DNA from: Victivallis lenta
GTDB taxonomy: Bacteria; Verrucomicrobiota; Lentisphaeria; Victivallales; Victivallaceae
DNA length: 64,000 nt
Direction of reading: 5' to 3'
NCBI RefSeq assembly: GCF_009695545.1
Contig: NZ_VUNS01000023.1
Location: 17,381 to 81,380, forward strand
Positions 1-8,140 of the stretch are shown here, in pieces (positions within the stretch are counted from its first letter, which is position 1; each line of letters opens with the position of its first letter). The notes beneath the pieces were generated by a model. That model made no database searches, had not been told where the DNA came from, and saw only the letters and a list, made by a program, of their open reading frames with translations. Position numbers and translations under genes: made by a program.

Positions 1-1
1 G

Positions 2-922
2 TCATTCTTTAAATCGCAACTCGAAAAATTTGCGACAGGATCAACTGCGTTAGGAATAAAAGCTGAACGCTTCTGCTATCTCAAATTATTATATCCGCCT
101 CTTCTTGAGCAACAAAAGATTGCTGACTTTCTGGATCGGGAAACCGCTAAGATTGATTCTTTGATTCAGAAGCGGAATGATTTGATCAAGTTGTTGCAGG
201 AAAAACGTTCCGCCGTGATTTCCCATGCCGTCACCAGGGGGATTGATCCTACGGTCAGACTCAAGCCCTCCAATATCGACTGGCTCGGAGAGATTCCAGA
301 ACACTGGGAGGCCATACCATTAAAATATTTATTATACGAAAAGTTAAAATACGGGGCAAATGAATTAGCCATTGATGAGGATGAAACTCAACCTCGATTT
401 GTAAGAATAACCGATATTTCCGATGATGGGACATTGCGTCCAGATACTTTCAAATCAATAGACATCCAAATAGCAAAAGAATATTTATTGGCAGAAAATG
501 ATTTGCTTTTTGCCCGGAGTGGAGCCACTGTGGGAAAAACATTCCTTTACCAGAAATCCTGGGGAGTTACTGCTTTTGCCGGGTATTTAATAAGAGCGCG
601 TTTTTCTCTTCATAAGGCAAATTCAAAATTTATTTTCTTTTGTACAAGAAGTAGCTTTTATTGGCAATGGATCAAGGCTGCAACAATTCAAGCAACAATT
701 CAAAATGTCAGTGCTGAAAAATATGCGAGTTTTTGTTTTCCATTACCACCTCTTCTGGAGCAGCAGAAGATTGTCGACTTTCTGGCTCGGGAAACCGCTA
801 AGATTGATTCTTTGATTGAAAAAGAGAAGCAAATCATTGAGAAAATGAAAGAATATCGCACCGCCCTGATCAGCGCCGCTGTCACCGGAAAAGTTGATGT
901 GAGAGGAGAAGAAAATGCCTAA
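2..922 (+). CDS. hsdS: Type I restriction-modification specificity subunit HsdS (5' partial)
   Basis: DNA-recognition subunit of a type I R-M complex, which positions HsdM and HsdR on a bipartite target. The frame is open from base 2, so the gene begins before the window; the ATG at 161 is internal. Two copies of the conserved HsdS helix motif are visible: PPLLEQQKIADFLDRETAKI near the window start and PPLLEQQKIVDFLARETAKI near 745-805, each followed by a long helix. Between them is the second target-recognition domain, opening with the typical WLGEIPEHWE (about 280-310). The visible part is therefore the central conserved region, TRD2 and C-terminal conserved region. The stop overlaps the next ATG by 8 bases, so the two genes are probably translationally coupled. 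hsdM should lie upstream, outside the window. The TRD is AT-rich relative to the conserved helices, as is common for swapped TRDs. The family call is very secure. Confidence 0.93.
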   Translation, partial: SFFKSQLEKFATGSTALGIKAERFCYLKLLYPPLLEQQKIADFLDRETAKIDSLIQKRNDLIKLLQEKRSAVISHAVTRGIDPTVRLKPSNIDWLGEIPEHWEAIPLKYLLYEKLKYGANELAIDEDETQPRFVRITDISDDGTLRPDTFKSIDIQIAKEYLLAENDLLFARSGATVGKTFLYQKSWGVTAFAGYLIRARFSLHKANSKFIFFCTRSSFYWQWIKAATIQATIQNVSAEKYASFCFPLPPLLEQQKIVDFLARETAKIDSLIEKEKQIIEKMKEYRTALISAAVTGKVDVRGEENA

Positions 923-2678
923 CTGTATATCACGAATCAGGATTAAAAACGTTAAGGGGTTTTCAGATCAAACTTTTAATACTGAAATTATTGCTAACAA
1001 ATTGCATATTTTTGTTGCGCCAAACGGGTTTGGGAAAACTTCGTTTGCAACCGCGTTCAATTCGTTGAACCGAAACAGAATCGACCTAGATGAAAAAAAA
1101 ACTCATAGATGCAACATCAGCAAGAAACCAGAAATAGAATTGGATTATAATGCTGATTCAGAAGTAACTACCTATAAGGCGACAGAAAAATCAAATACTA
1201 TTTCTGGAATTTTTGACATTTTTGTAATCAAAAGTCGTTTGGAATCTCATGCACAAAGACAGAATCATGGTCGCTATTCCACTGCGATTGCTTCAATGCG
1301 AATAAAACCAATTACACTGATTAACACAATTCCCCCTCTGCGTAGTTTTACTTACTCCATAAGAACAATTCGCAATGTTTTTGGCGCTAATGCCAATAAG
1401 CTTATCTTAAACATATCTCCTATTTTAAACAACAAAGAAGTGATATGTTATTTAGATTCTGTAATCAACTGGCATGAGTTATCTTTGAAAAGAACATTAA
1501 TAATATTTGATGATATTCTTAATCAATCACGAGAGATAAATGGCAGTAAAGATTACATTGTTGAAAAACTACAAACAACTTGTTTACCTAATATAGAAAG
1601 CAATCTAACCATAAAAAATGCTATTGATCATATCGTGACCTCTTGTAATATTACTTCTCGAATGGAAGCTTTTTTTGTCCTATGGCAGTTGAACTATTTA
1701 AAGCTACATGACTCTAATTTTTCTTCTGTATTGAAATATTATGAATTTTGTATTTTAAAAGAACAATACACCAAAACAATACAAGATTTCAATTCGTCAT
1801 GGAACAACATTGAACCTAAGAAACTCGGACAATCATTAGTCGTTAGTTTTCCAGAAGCAGATTACATGTCAAATGGTCAAAGAGATCTCTTATCTTTTGT
1901 ACTATTGCTAAAAAAAGCAGAGCAGCATTTCAAAAAAGAAAAATGTATCTTGATAATCGATGAAATTTTTGATTATTTAGATGATGCAAATCTTGTTGCT
2001 TTTCAATACTATATTTCAAAATTTATTCAAGATTTCAAGTCGCAAAAGCGTGAGTTATATCCAATTCTCATGACACATCTTGATCCAATGCTATTTGCTC
2101 ATTTCCGGCTTAATGGTTATAAAACTCATTACCTAGATGATAGAAAATTTTCTGATAGCCTTCATCTTTTAAAGCTTATAAAAGAACGAAGCAACGACAA
2201 AATTAAAGATTTTGTAGACCATTACTTATTTCATTACGATCCTGAACCTGCAGAAAGATCTACAGAATTTTTGTCACTAGGAATCAAAAAAAATTTCTCT
2301 GATACAGCAACGTTTCATCCATTGATCATTAAAGAAGTAAAACAATATCTGAATGGTCAACCTGCAGACCCATTTGCTGTTTGTATTGCGACAAGAGTTC
2401 GAATTGAAAAAAATGCATGTGATCAATTATCTACCCCTGAACTAAAAAGAGAATTTATCACCACTCATGAGACTATCAAGAAATTAGAGTTTTGCCTCAA
2501 AAAAGGAGTAGAAATTCCGGAAATATATTTCCTACTTAGCATTATTTATAACTCAACACTGCATGCTACTGATAAGAATGCGGAAACAATAGCAAAGCAA
2601 CTTTTACGAAATTTAACTAATATAACTATAAAAAATATGATTGCCTCGCTTTTTCCTGAATTTAAGGAGGAAAGATAA
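915..2678 (+). CDS. AAA/ABC-type ATPase inserted between hsdS and hsdR (PrrC-position protein)
   Basis: A 587-residue P-loop ATPase of the SMC/RecF/ABC-like type. Visible motifs: Walker A APNGFGKTS at residues 35-43, an ABC-signature-like SNGQRDLLS near 319, and Walker B CILIIDEIFDYLDD near 344-357. The middle (about 110-300) and the last 150 residues are helical with no motif I can name; the tail carries RVRIEK near 494 and a later NSTLHAT. The start at 915 has an AGGAG six bases upstream and overlaps the hsdS stop. The following hsdR begins 3 bases after its stop, so it sits inside the R-M operon. In E. coli the anticodon nuclease PrrC occupies exactly this place (hsdM-hsdS-prrC-hsdR) and is an ATPase held silent by the restriction complex. 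A similar guard role is an inference from position and ATPase type; no nuclease residues are proven. Much lower GC than hsdR, suggesting separate acquisition. An RloA-like restriction-linked ATPase is the alternative. Confidence 0.82.
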   Translation: MPNCISRIRIKNVKGFSDQTFNTEIIANKLHIFVAPNGFGKTSFATAFNSLNRNRIDLDEKKTHRCNISKKPEIELDYNADSEVTTYKATEKSNTISGIFDIFVIKSRLESHAQRQNHGRYSTAIASMRIKPITLINTIPPLRSFTYSIRTIRNVFGANANKLILNISPILNNKEVICYLDSVINWHELSLKRTLIIFDDILNQSREINGSKDYIVEKLQTTCLPNIESNLTIKNAIDHIVTSCNITSRMEAFFVLWQLNYLKLHDSNFSSVLKYYEFCILKEQYTKTIQDFNSSWNNIEPKKLGQSLVVSFPEADYMSNGQRDLLSFVLLLKKAEQHFKKEKCILIIDEIFDYLDDANLVAFQYYISKFIQDFKSQKRELYPILMTHLDPMLFAHFRLNGYKTHYLDDRKFSDSLHLLKLIKERSNDKIKDFVDHYLFHYDPEPAERSTEFLSLGIKKNFSDTATFHPLIIKEVKQYLNGQPADPFAVCIATRVRIEKNACDQLSTPELKREFITTHETIKKLEFCLKKGVEIPEIYFLLSIIYNSTLHATDKNAETIAKQLLRNLTNITIKNMIASLFPEFKEER

Positions 2679-2681
2679 ATT

Positions 2682-5600
2682 ATGCTGCATACCTCTGAAA
2701 AGGCTTTTGAGAATTATATTCAGGAAGCTATGGCTGCCGGGGGATGGAGCGTTGGCGACAAGACGCTTTGGGATAAAGAAGCCGCGATCTTTCCGGAATA
2801 TGTCCTCCGTTTCATAAAGGGGACTCAGCCTCAGCTCTGGACACAGATGGAACAGCTCCACGGGGTGGAGCTGCCCGGTCTCCTCATCAAAACTCTGCTC
2901 AAAGAGCGGATCAACAAGGGGACCATGCACATCATCCGGCACGGATTCAAATTTTACGGGAAAACATTCAAACTTGCTTATTTCAAACCCGCACACGGAA
3001 TGAATCCGGAAGCTCTGGCACTTTACGATCAGAATCAATTTCATGTCACCCGGCAAATTCCCTGCCACCCCAATGACAACAGCACCATCGATATGCTGCT
3101 CTCTCTGAACGGTATCCCCCTGATGACGCTGGAACTCAAAAATCCCGCGACCGGCCAAACCTGGCGCGATGCCGTCAACCAATATCAGACCGACCGAAAC
3201 CCGCATGCTCCTCTGTTCCTCTTCCAGAAAGGCGCTGTCGTACATTTTGCCGTCGACCCCGAAGAGGTCTACATGACCACCAAGCTCAATGGAGCAAAAA
3301 CATTTTTCCTGCCGTTCAATCGCGGCAGCAATCCCGGCGATATCGACTGCGGCGCCGGCAATCCAGCCAATCCCGACGGATACCGGACCGCCTATTTGTG
3401 GGAGGAGGTTCTGAACCGTGACAGCTTCATGGATCTCATCAACCACTTCATCTTCCTTGAGACCAAGAAAGAGATTCAATACGACGATGCCGGAATCCGG
3501 CGGGAAGTCACCAAGGAGACGATGATCTTTCCCCGTTATCATCAGCTGCTTTGCATCCGGGATTTAACCCGTCTGGCCGCACAGGAGGGCGCAGGGCATA
3601 ACTATCTCATTCAACACTCCGCCGGGTCCGGGAAAACCAATTCCATTTCATGGCTTTCGCATCGGCTGGCTTCTCTTCACAACCAGGAGGATCAGAAAAT
3701 CTTCGACTGTGTGGTCGTTATCACTGATCGCCGGGTTCTGGATAAACAGCTCCAAGATGCGATTTACCAGATCGAACATGCCGCAGGAGTCGTCGTTCCC
3801 GTCGATGAGAATACGACTCAGCTCGCCAATGCCCTGATCGACGGAACCAAAATTGTCATTACTACTCTGCAGAAATTCCCCTTTGTCCTGCAGTCTCTTC
3901 TGCGGATCGCGGGTGCGGAAAACGTGGATGCCCCCTCTGCCGAGGCCCTCACCCAAGCACGGAAATTTGCCAGCACCATCAGCACTCGGCGATATGCGGT
4001 GATCGTTGATGAGGCGCATTCCAGTCAGTCCGGAGAATCCGCCCGAGAACTCAAGCAGATCCTCGGAGCCGCTCCGATTGAAGAAGAGGAAGACTGGCAG
4101 GACAACCTTTGCCGAATCATGGAGTCACGCAAACAACAGCAGAATGTCAGCTTCTTCGCATTTACCGCTACGCCCAAAGGAAAAACCCTCGAAATCTTCG
4201 GACGTAAAAATGCCTCGGGGAAACCGGAGCCCACCTGCTTCTATTCCATGAAACAGGCCATCGAAGAACATTTCATTCTTGATGTTCTCCAGAACTATGT
4301 CACTTATAAAACCTATTTCGGGTTGGTGAAGAAAATCGAAGACGATCCCACAATGCCCAAGAAAAAGGCAACGAAAAAACTGGGCAAGTTTCTAAATATC
4401 ATGCCTTACAATATCGAGCAGAAAATCGAGATCATCATCGAACATTTCCGCGCCCATATCAAACCCCTTCTGGGGGGGCGCGCCAAAGCAATGGTGGTAA
4501 CTTCATCTCGTTTGCAGGCAGTTCGTTACATGAAGGCTTTTCAGCGTTATATTGCAGAAAACCACTATACAGATGTTCGCCCGCTTGTTGCCTTCAGCGG
4601 CAAAGTCAAAGACGATGACATTGAATATACTGAACCGGGAATGAATATCGATCTGGTCACCGGAAAATCCATTTCCGAAGCTCAACTTCCGGACAAATTC
4701 AGCACGCCGGATTATCAGGTTTTGCTGGTTGCAAATAAATATCAAACCGGATTTGACCAGCCTTTGCTCTGTGCAATGTATGTGGATAAACATCTGGATG
4801 GAGTTCAGGCTGTCCAAACCCTTTCCCGGTTAAATCGGATTGCCCCCGGCAAAGAGAGTGTTTTTGTCATGGATTTTGCCAATGAAGCGGAAAATATCCT
4901 GAAGGCCTTCAGTCCGTTTTATCGCGTAACTCAACTTGACGAAGTATCCGACCCGACGCATCTGGAATTGCTCAAGCATGAGCTGAATGCGACCCAGATC
5001 TATCTATGGTCGGAAGTGGAGAATTTCTGCCGTATTTTCTATAAGCCACTGGCAAAACAGAGTTCCACAGACCATGCCCAGATGGAACATTTTGTACAGC
5101 CGGCAACGGATCGCTTCAAGAATGCCGACAAGGAGTTGCAGGAAGAATTTTACAGCAAACTCGGGGCCTATATTTCTCTCTACTCTTTTCTCAGTCAGAT
5201 TATGCCATACTCCGATGAAGAGCTGGAGATGCTTTACGCTTATGCGCGCTATCTCAAAACTCATATCCACCCCGACACCGGAATAGTTGAGCCTCACCCG
5301 GAAAAAGGAGTCGAATTGGAATATTATCGCCTGAGCAAAACCATGGAAGGCAGCATTAATCTTGCCAGTAGCGAAACGGTGCCGGTAAAGAGCCCGACGG
5401 CGGTGGGAACAGGCAGTCAGGAAGATGAAGAGAAACCTCTTTCCGAAATCATCAAGGTTCTGAACGATAAACTGGGAACCGACTTTACCGATGAGGATCG
5501 GTTGTTTTTTGAACAGATTCAGGAAAAAGCCATCCATGACGAACGAATCATTCAAATCCAGAAGGCTAACCCGCTGGATAAATTTGCACTGGGGATCAAA

Positions 5601-5762
5601 GAAATCATCGAATCCCTGATGATACAGCGAATGTCGGAAAACGATGCGATTGTTTCCCGCTACATGGATGACAAGGATTTTCAGAAAACAATATTCCCAA
5701 TTCTCGCAAAAAATATTTTCAACAATATTCAGACTATGAATAGCGAAAGGAGTAACCTGTAA
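2682..5762 (+). CDS. hsdR: Type I restriction endonuclease subunit R (HsdR)
   Basis: A 1026-residue motor and nuclease subunit that translocates and cuts DNA with HsdM and HsdS. Order of domains: PD-(D/E)xK nuclease with D137 in STIDMLL and E151-L-K153 in TLELKN; SF2 helicase Walker A HSAGSGKT near residue 312; DEAH box (VDEAHSSQSGE) near 442; motif III FAFTATP near 493; motif VI QTLSRLNRI near 710; then a helical C-terminal part that contacts the methylase. Length is normal for HsdR. The ATG is preceded by AAGGAGGAAAG at the usual spacing and follows the ATPase stop by 3 bases. All nuclease and helicase residues expected of the family are present, so it looks functional. A hairpin at 5830-5858 probably ends the operon. 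Confidence 0.96.
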   Translation: MLHTSEKAFENYIQEAMAAGGWSVGDKTLWDKEAAIFPEYVLRFIKGTQPQLWTQMEQLHGVELPGLLIKTLLKERINKGTMHIIRHGFKFYGKTFKLAYFKPAHGMNPEALALYDQNQFHVTRQIPCHPNDNSTIDMLLSLNGIPLMTLELKNPATGQTWRDAVNQYQTDRNPHAPLFLFQKGAVVHFAVDPEEVYMTTKLNGAKTFFLPFNRGSNPGDIDCGAGNPANPDGYRTAYLWEEVLNRDSFMDLINHFIFLETKKEIQYDDAGIRREVTKETMIFPRYHQLLCIRDLTRLAAQEGAGHNYLIQHSAGSGKTNSISWLSHRLASLHNQEDQKIFDCVVVITDRRVLDKQLQDAIYQIEHAAGVVVPVDENTTQLANALIDGTKIVITTLQKFPFVLQSLLRIAGAENVDAPSAEALTQARKFASTISTRRYAVIVDEAHSSQSGESARELKQILGAAPIEEEEDWQDNLCRIMESRKQQQNVSFFAFTATPKGKTLEIFGRKNASGKPEPTCFYSMKQAIEEHFILDVLQNYVTYKTYFGLVKKIEDDPTMPKKKATKKLGKFLNIMPYNIEQKIEIIIEHFRAHIKPLLGGRAKAMVVTSSRLQAVRYMKAFQRYIAENHYTDVRPLVAFSGKVKDDDIEYTEPGMNIDLVTGKSISEAQLPDKFSTPDYQVLLVANKYQTGFDQPLLCAMYVDKHLDGVQAVQTLSRLNRIAPGKESVFVMDFANEAENILKAFSPFYRVTQLDEVSDPTHLELLKHELNATQIYLWSEVENFCRIFYKPLAKQSSTDHAQMEHFVQPATDRFKNADKELQEEFYSKLGAYISLYSFLSQIMPYSDEELEMLYAYARYLKTHIHPDTGIVEPHPEKGVELEYYRLSKTMEGSINLASSETVPVKSPTAVGTGSQEDEEKPLSEIIKVLNDKLGTDFTDEDRLFFEQIQEKAIHDERIIQIQKANPLDKFALGIKEIIESLMIQRMSENDAIVSRYMDDKDFQKTIFPILAKNIFNNIQTMNSERSNL

Positions 5763-5829
5763 TAGGCTAAACCCCTTATTCCTCTCTTATGAGTATCAGA
5801 TAAATTCTCCCATGAACAGTATAAGAACA

Positions 5830-5872
5830 CCCTCTACCGGATCGTGGCCGGTGGAGGGCTTGTTGTTTCTTT
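5830..5872 (+). terminator. Putative rho-independent terminator of the hsd operon
   Basis: An 11-bp stem (CCCTCTACCGG / CCGGTGGAGGG, one G-T pair) with a 7-base loop at 5830-5858, followed by a T-rich stretch CTTGTTGTTTCTTT. It lies 67 bases after the hsdR stop and before a convergent gene. Confidence 0.6.
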
Positions 5873-5902
5873 GCGGGAAAGTGTCGCCCGTGGGCGACGT
5901 TT

Positions 5903-6640
5903 TTACCAGAGTTTTTCCAATTCCTGTTCCTGGCGGCGGAGAATTTCGATTCTCAGCTGCTCTTTTTCCTCTGGAACAAAGGCGATTCCGAGAGGTTTCA
6001 GCTCCTTTACCGCAGTAATCAGGGCCTGTCTTGATTTCGTGCTTTCTATCAGCTCGGACACCGTTGTGCGTGTGTCGAGCTTTCGTTTCAGCACATAGCT
6101 GAAAAAACTTTCTTCATCGCATGGGCCGAATTTTTCGATCAGCTCATCATCGAGAATCCGTTTACGATATTCATCAACTTGCTTTTCAAGCTGTCTGCGG
6201 TTCGGGATCCCGCCGTTTGCGGCCTCCCGAGCATTGTTCCAAATTTTTACGACTGCTTCCGGAGGCAGCGAGGCAAGTGGGCGAATCAATCGCTCCGGAA
6301 TCAGCGTTCGGGAATCCTCCGGCAAAAGACTCCGCACCCGGTAACAGGTAATCAAACGATAACCATAGGAGCGATCGATGTGAAACATCTCCTCGCAGTA
6401 ACACTGGAACGATTTATACCCGCGCAGCAGATAGAGCTTCTCCTTTCTGATCCGTTCAAGCAGCATGCCGATTTCAAAACAGTGCCCGACTCCGGTTCTG
6501 ATCCGATCTTCGAGGTTGACCAGCTCGTCCAACTCCTGCTCCTCAGGAGTCTCGATTACAGCCACCGCTGAGTTTTGACTTTCATTTTGTTCCTCTTTCA
6601 CCATCATCCTCTTCTCACTCTTCCTTTTTGCTTCTAGCAT
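5903..6640 (-). CDS. Hypothetical protein of the replication module (DUF3102-like)
   Basis: A 245-residue, charged, soluble protein; last gene of the minus-strand module that starts at 10357. The segment around residues 50-95 (GHCFEIGMLLERIRKEKL followed by a Tyr-rich YGYRLITCYRV) resembles the helix-turn-helix-like core of DUF3102 and related plasmid/phage proteins that describe how long a locus has been examined (iG..L.eak...f..w...f). The C-terminal 60 residues are predicted coiled coil (PEEKEQLRIEILRRQEQELEK). No catalytic motif. The start is uncertain: the ATG at 6640 has no clear ribosome site, while two ATGs at 6607/6604 follow AGAAGAGG closely. Function unknown; its position behind a helicase suggests replication or partition, which is inference. 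Confidence 0.7.
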   Translation of the reverse strand: MLEAKRKSEKRMMVKEEQNESQNSAVAVIETPEEQELDELVNLEDRIRTGVGHCFEIGMLLERIRKEKLYLLRGYKSFQCYCEEMFHIDRSYGYRLITCYRVRSLLPEDSRTLIPERLIRPLASLPPEAVVKIWNNAREAANGGIPNRRQLEKQVDEYRKRILDDELIEKFGPCDEESFFSYVLKRKLDTRTTVSELIESTKSRQALITAVKELKPLGIAFVPEEKEQLRIEILRRQEQELEKLW

Positions 6641-6643
6641 AAC

Positions 6644-6686
6644 AGCCCGGACCAGACTACGAAAAACGCATTCGTGAATCCGGGCT
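6644..6686. repeat. Inverted repeat between helicase and DUF3102-like gene
   Basis: Perfect 8-base arms AGCCCGGA (6644-6651) and TCCGGGCT (6679-6686) with a smaller stem CGAA/TTCG inside. It lies in the 84-base gap of the minus-strand module. No T-run follows on either strand, so it is more likely an RNA-processing or attenuating hairpin than a plain terminator. Confidence 0.4.
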
Positions 6687-6724
6687 CCATGAAACCAGGC
6701 GGAAAAGACGCTTCTTCTTCACCC

Positions 6725-8140
6725 TTACGCATGATTTTTTTTCACGAACCGGCACCCGATATATCCTCGAACCGCGCGCCCCTCATAACTGATATTTTTA
6801 CTCTGCATAATGCCGTAAAGTTCAAACATCATCTCCTTGATCCGGCTCTGGATTTTTCGTTCGCTGGCAAGCGGCCATTTGCAACTTTGGGAAAAATCCC
6901 GGAATTTCCGGACCATCAGCTCGACCGTCAAATTGCTGTCCGGGTCAAGTTCGACATAATTGCTGATGAAATAACTGACCGGATCGGAACTCATGAGCAG
7001 AGACTCCGCTTTTTTCATCTGCTCTTCGCTCCGTTGAATCTGTCTATTCTGACTCAGCAGTTCTGCGGCCCCGGCCAACGCGAAATTGAGAATGCCGCTC
7101 CCCTCCGTTGCCATGAGAACTTTATCGAACTGGTCAATTCTTTTCTCTGTCGGCAACGGCGGGCGTTCATAATTGATCACCAGCAATCGGCGTCTCCAGG
7201 CCCCCTCGTCCGACTCAAAGCGCAGCAGCAACCGGGAATTGCTGACGATGATGACGTTGAATTCCCCAATAACGACCTCTATCGAATTCTCTCCCTTGAA
7301 TTCCGCAGTCAACGTGTCGTTTCCGGTGAGCGATTTCAACTTCTGCGCCCCGGCTCTCTGCAGGAAGTCCGACGGGACATCCCTACCGATCAGGAGTTTT
7401 TTGCCGAGGTAGCGACCGACTTCAAATCGCCCGGTCAGACAGTTGGTCCGCAACTCCACGCTGTTATCGCGACCGATCAACTGTTCAATCACGTTGACCA
7501 GAGTCCCCTTCCCTCCCCCCGGAGTTCCCGAGAGAATTAGAAACGTCTGGGAGATATTCCGCCCCAGCAGACACTGCCCCATGTATTGCTTCAGGGTTTG
7601 AACGTCATCCTCCGTCATCGCCGTCAGCAGCAATTCGTTGAGGAATCGATCATACCGGGCCCCGGGATCGAACGATACCGGCAGCTGATTCCGGCTGAAG
7701 TAATCCGGGGAAAATGGCAGCAACTGCCACTCCCCGTTCTGAAACTCCAATACGCCATTCTGAACATGGATGAATGGGCAAGAAGGAGGAACCATTTCAC
7801 GGTTTACCGGTTGTCCTTTCCACTGCGTGAGCACATCCCGCAGAAATGATGTTGTCACCTTTTCCGCAAACTGTTCATGACGACGGATGATGGCTCGCAA
7901 CATCTGGTTCATCAATGCCGGTTCTCCGATCTTTCGCCACAAACCACTTCGACCGTCATATTGCCAGAAACAACCTTCCTGGAAAATGACATTTGTAGTC
8001 CGGGCAAACCTGGCGGCCCAGTAATGTTCATTCAGTCTTTTGAGTTGCCCCGTTTTCTCATTGTAGAAGGCTGGCGCTCCATATGTTTTCCGCAACAAAC
8101 GCAACGATCTGACGTCAACATGTTTTTTCTCGGTGTTCAT
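6725..8140 (-). CDS. D5/P4-family phage-plasmid replicative helicase (SF3)
   Basis: A 471-residue ATPase that would unwind the element's origin. Residues about 120-190 form a D5_N-type region (FIHVQNGVLEF, then DPGARYDRFLNELL); the SF3 core follows with Walker A SGTPGGGKGT near 207, motif B' KLLIGRDVPSDFL near 252, and motif C with sensor Asn IVSNSRLLLRF followed by Arg-rich AWRRRLLVI. There is no primase domain at the N-terminus, so it is shorter than classical P4 alpha (777 aa); the upstream protein may supply a Toprim part. The start codon overlaps the upstream stop by ATGA, implying translational coupling. The family is typical of satellites, prophages and integrative plasmids and marks this region as an autonomously replicating or excising element. 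Confidence 0.88.
   Translation of the reverse strand: MNTEKKHVDVRSLRLLRKTYGAPAFYNEKTGQLKRLNEHYWAARFARTTNVIFQEGCFWQYDGRSGLWRKIGEPALMNQMLRAIIRRHEQFAEKVTTSFLRDVLTQWKGQPVNREMVPPSCPFIHVQNGVLEFQNGEWQLLPFSPDYFSRNQLPVSFDPGARYDRFLNELLLTAMTEDDVQTLKQYMGQCLLGRNISQTFLILSGTPGGGKGTLVNVIEQLIGRDNSVELRTNCLTGRFEVGRYLGKKLLIGRDVPSDFLQRAGAQKLKSLTGNDTLTAEFKGENSIEVVIGEFNVIIVSNSRLLLRFESDEGAWRRRLLVINYERPPLPTEKRIDQFDKVLMATEGSGILNFALAGAAELLSQNRQIQRSEEQMKKAESLLMSSDPVSYFISNYVELDPDSNLTVELMVRKFRDFSQSCKWPLASERKIQSRIKEMMFELYGIMQSKNISYEGRAVRGYIGCRFVKKNHA

Noticed and set aside
915..2678. Assignment of the ATPase as a plain RecF/SMC repair protein
   Set aside because: Position inside the hsd operon and size argue against a housekeeping repair role, although the ATPase fold is shared.
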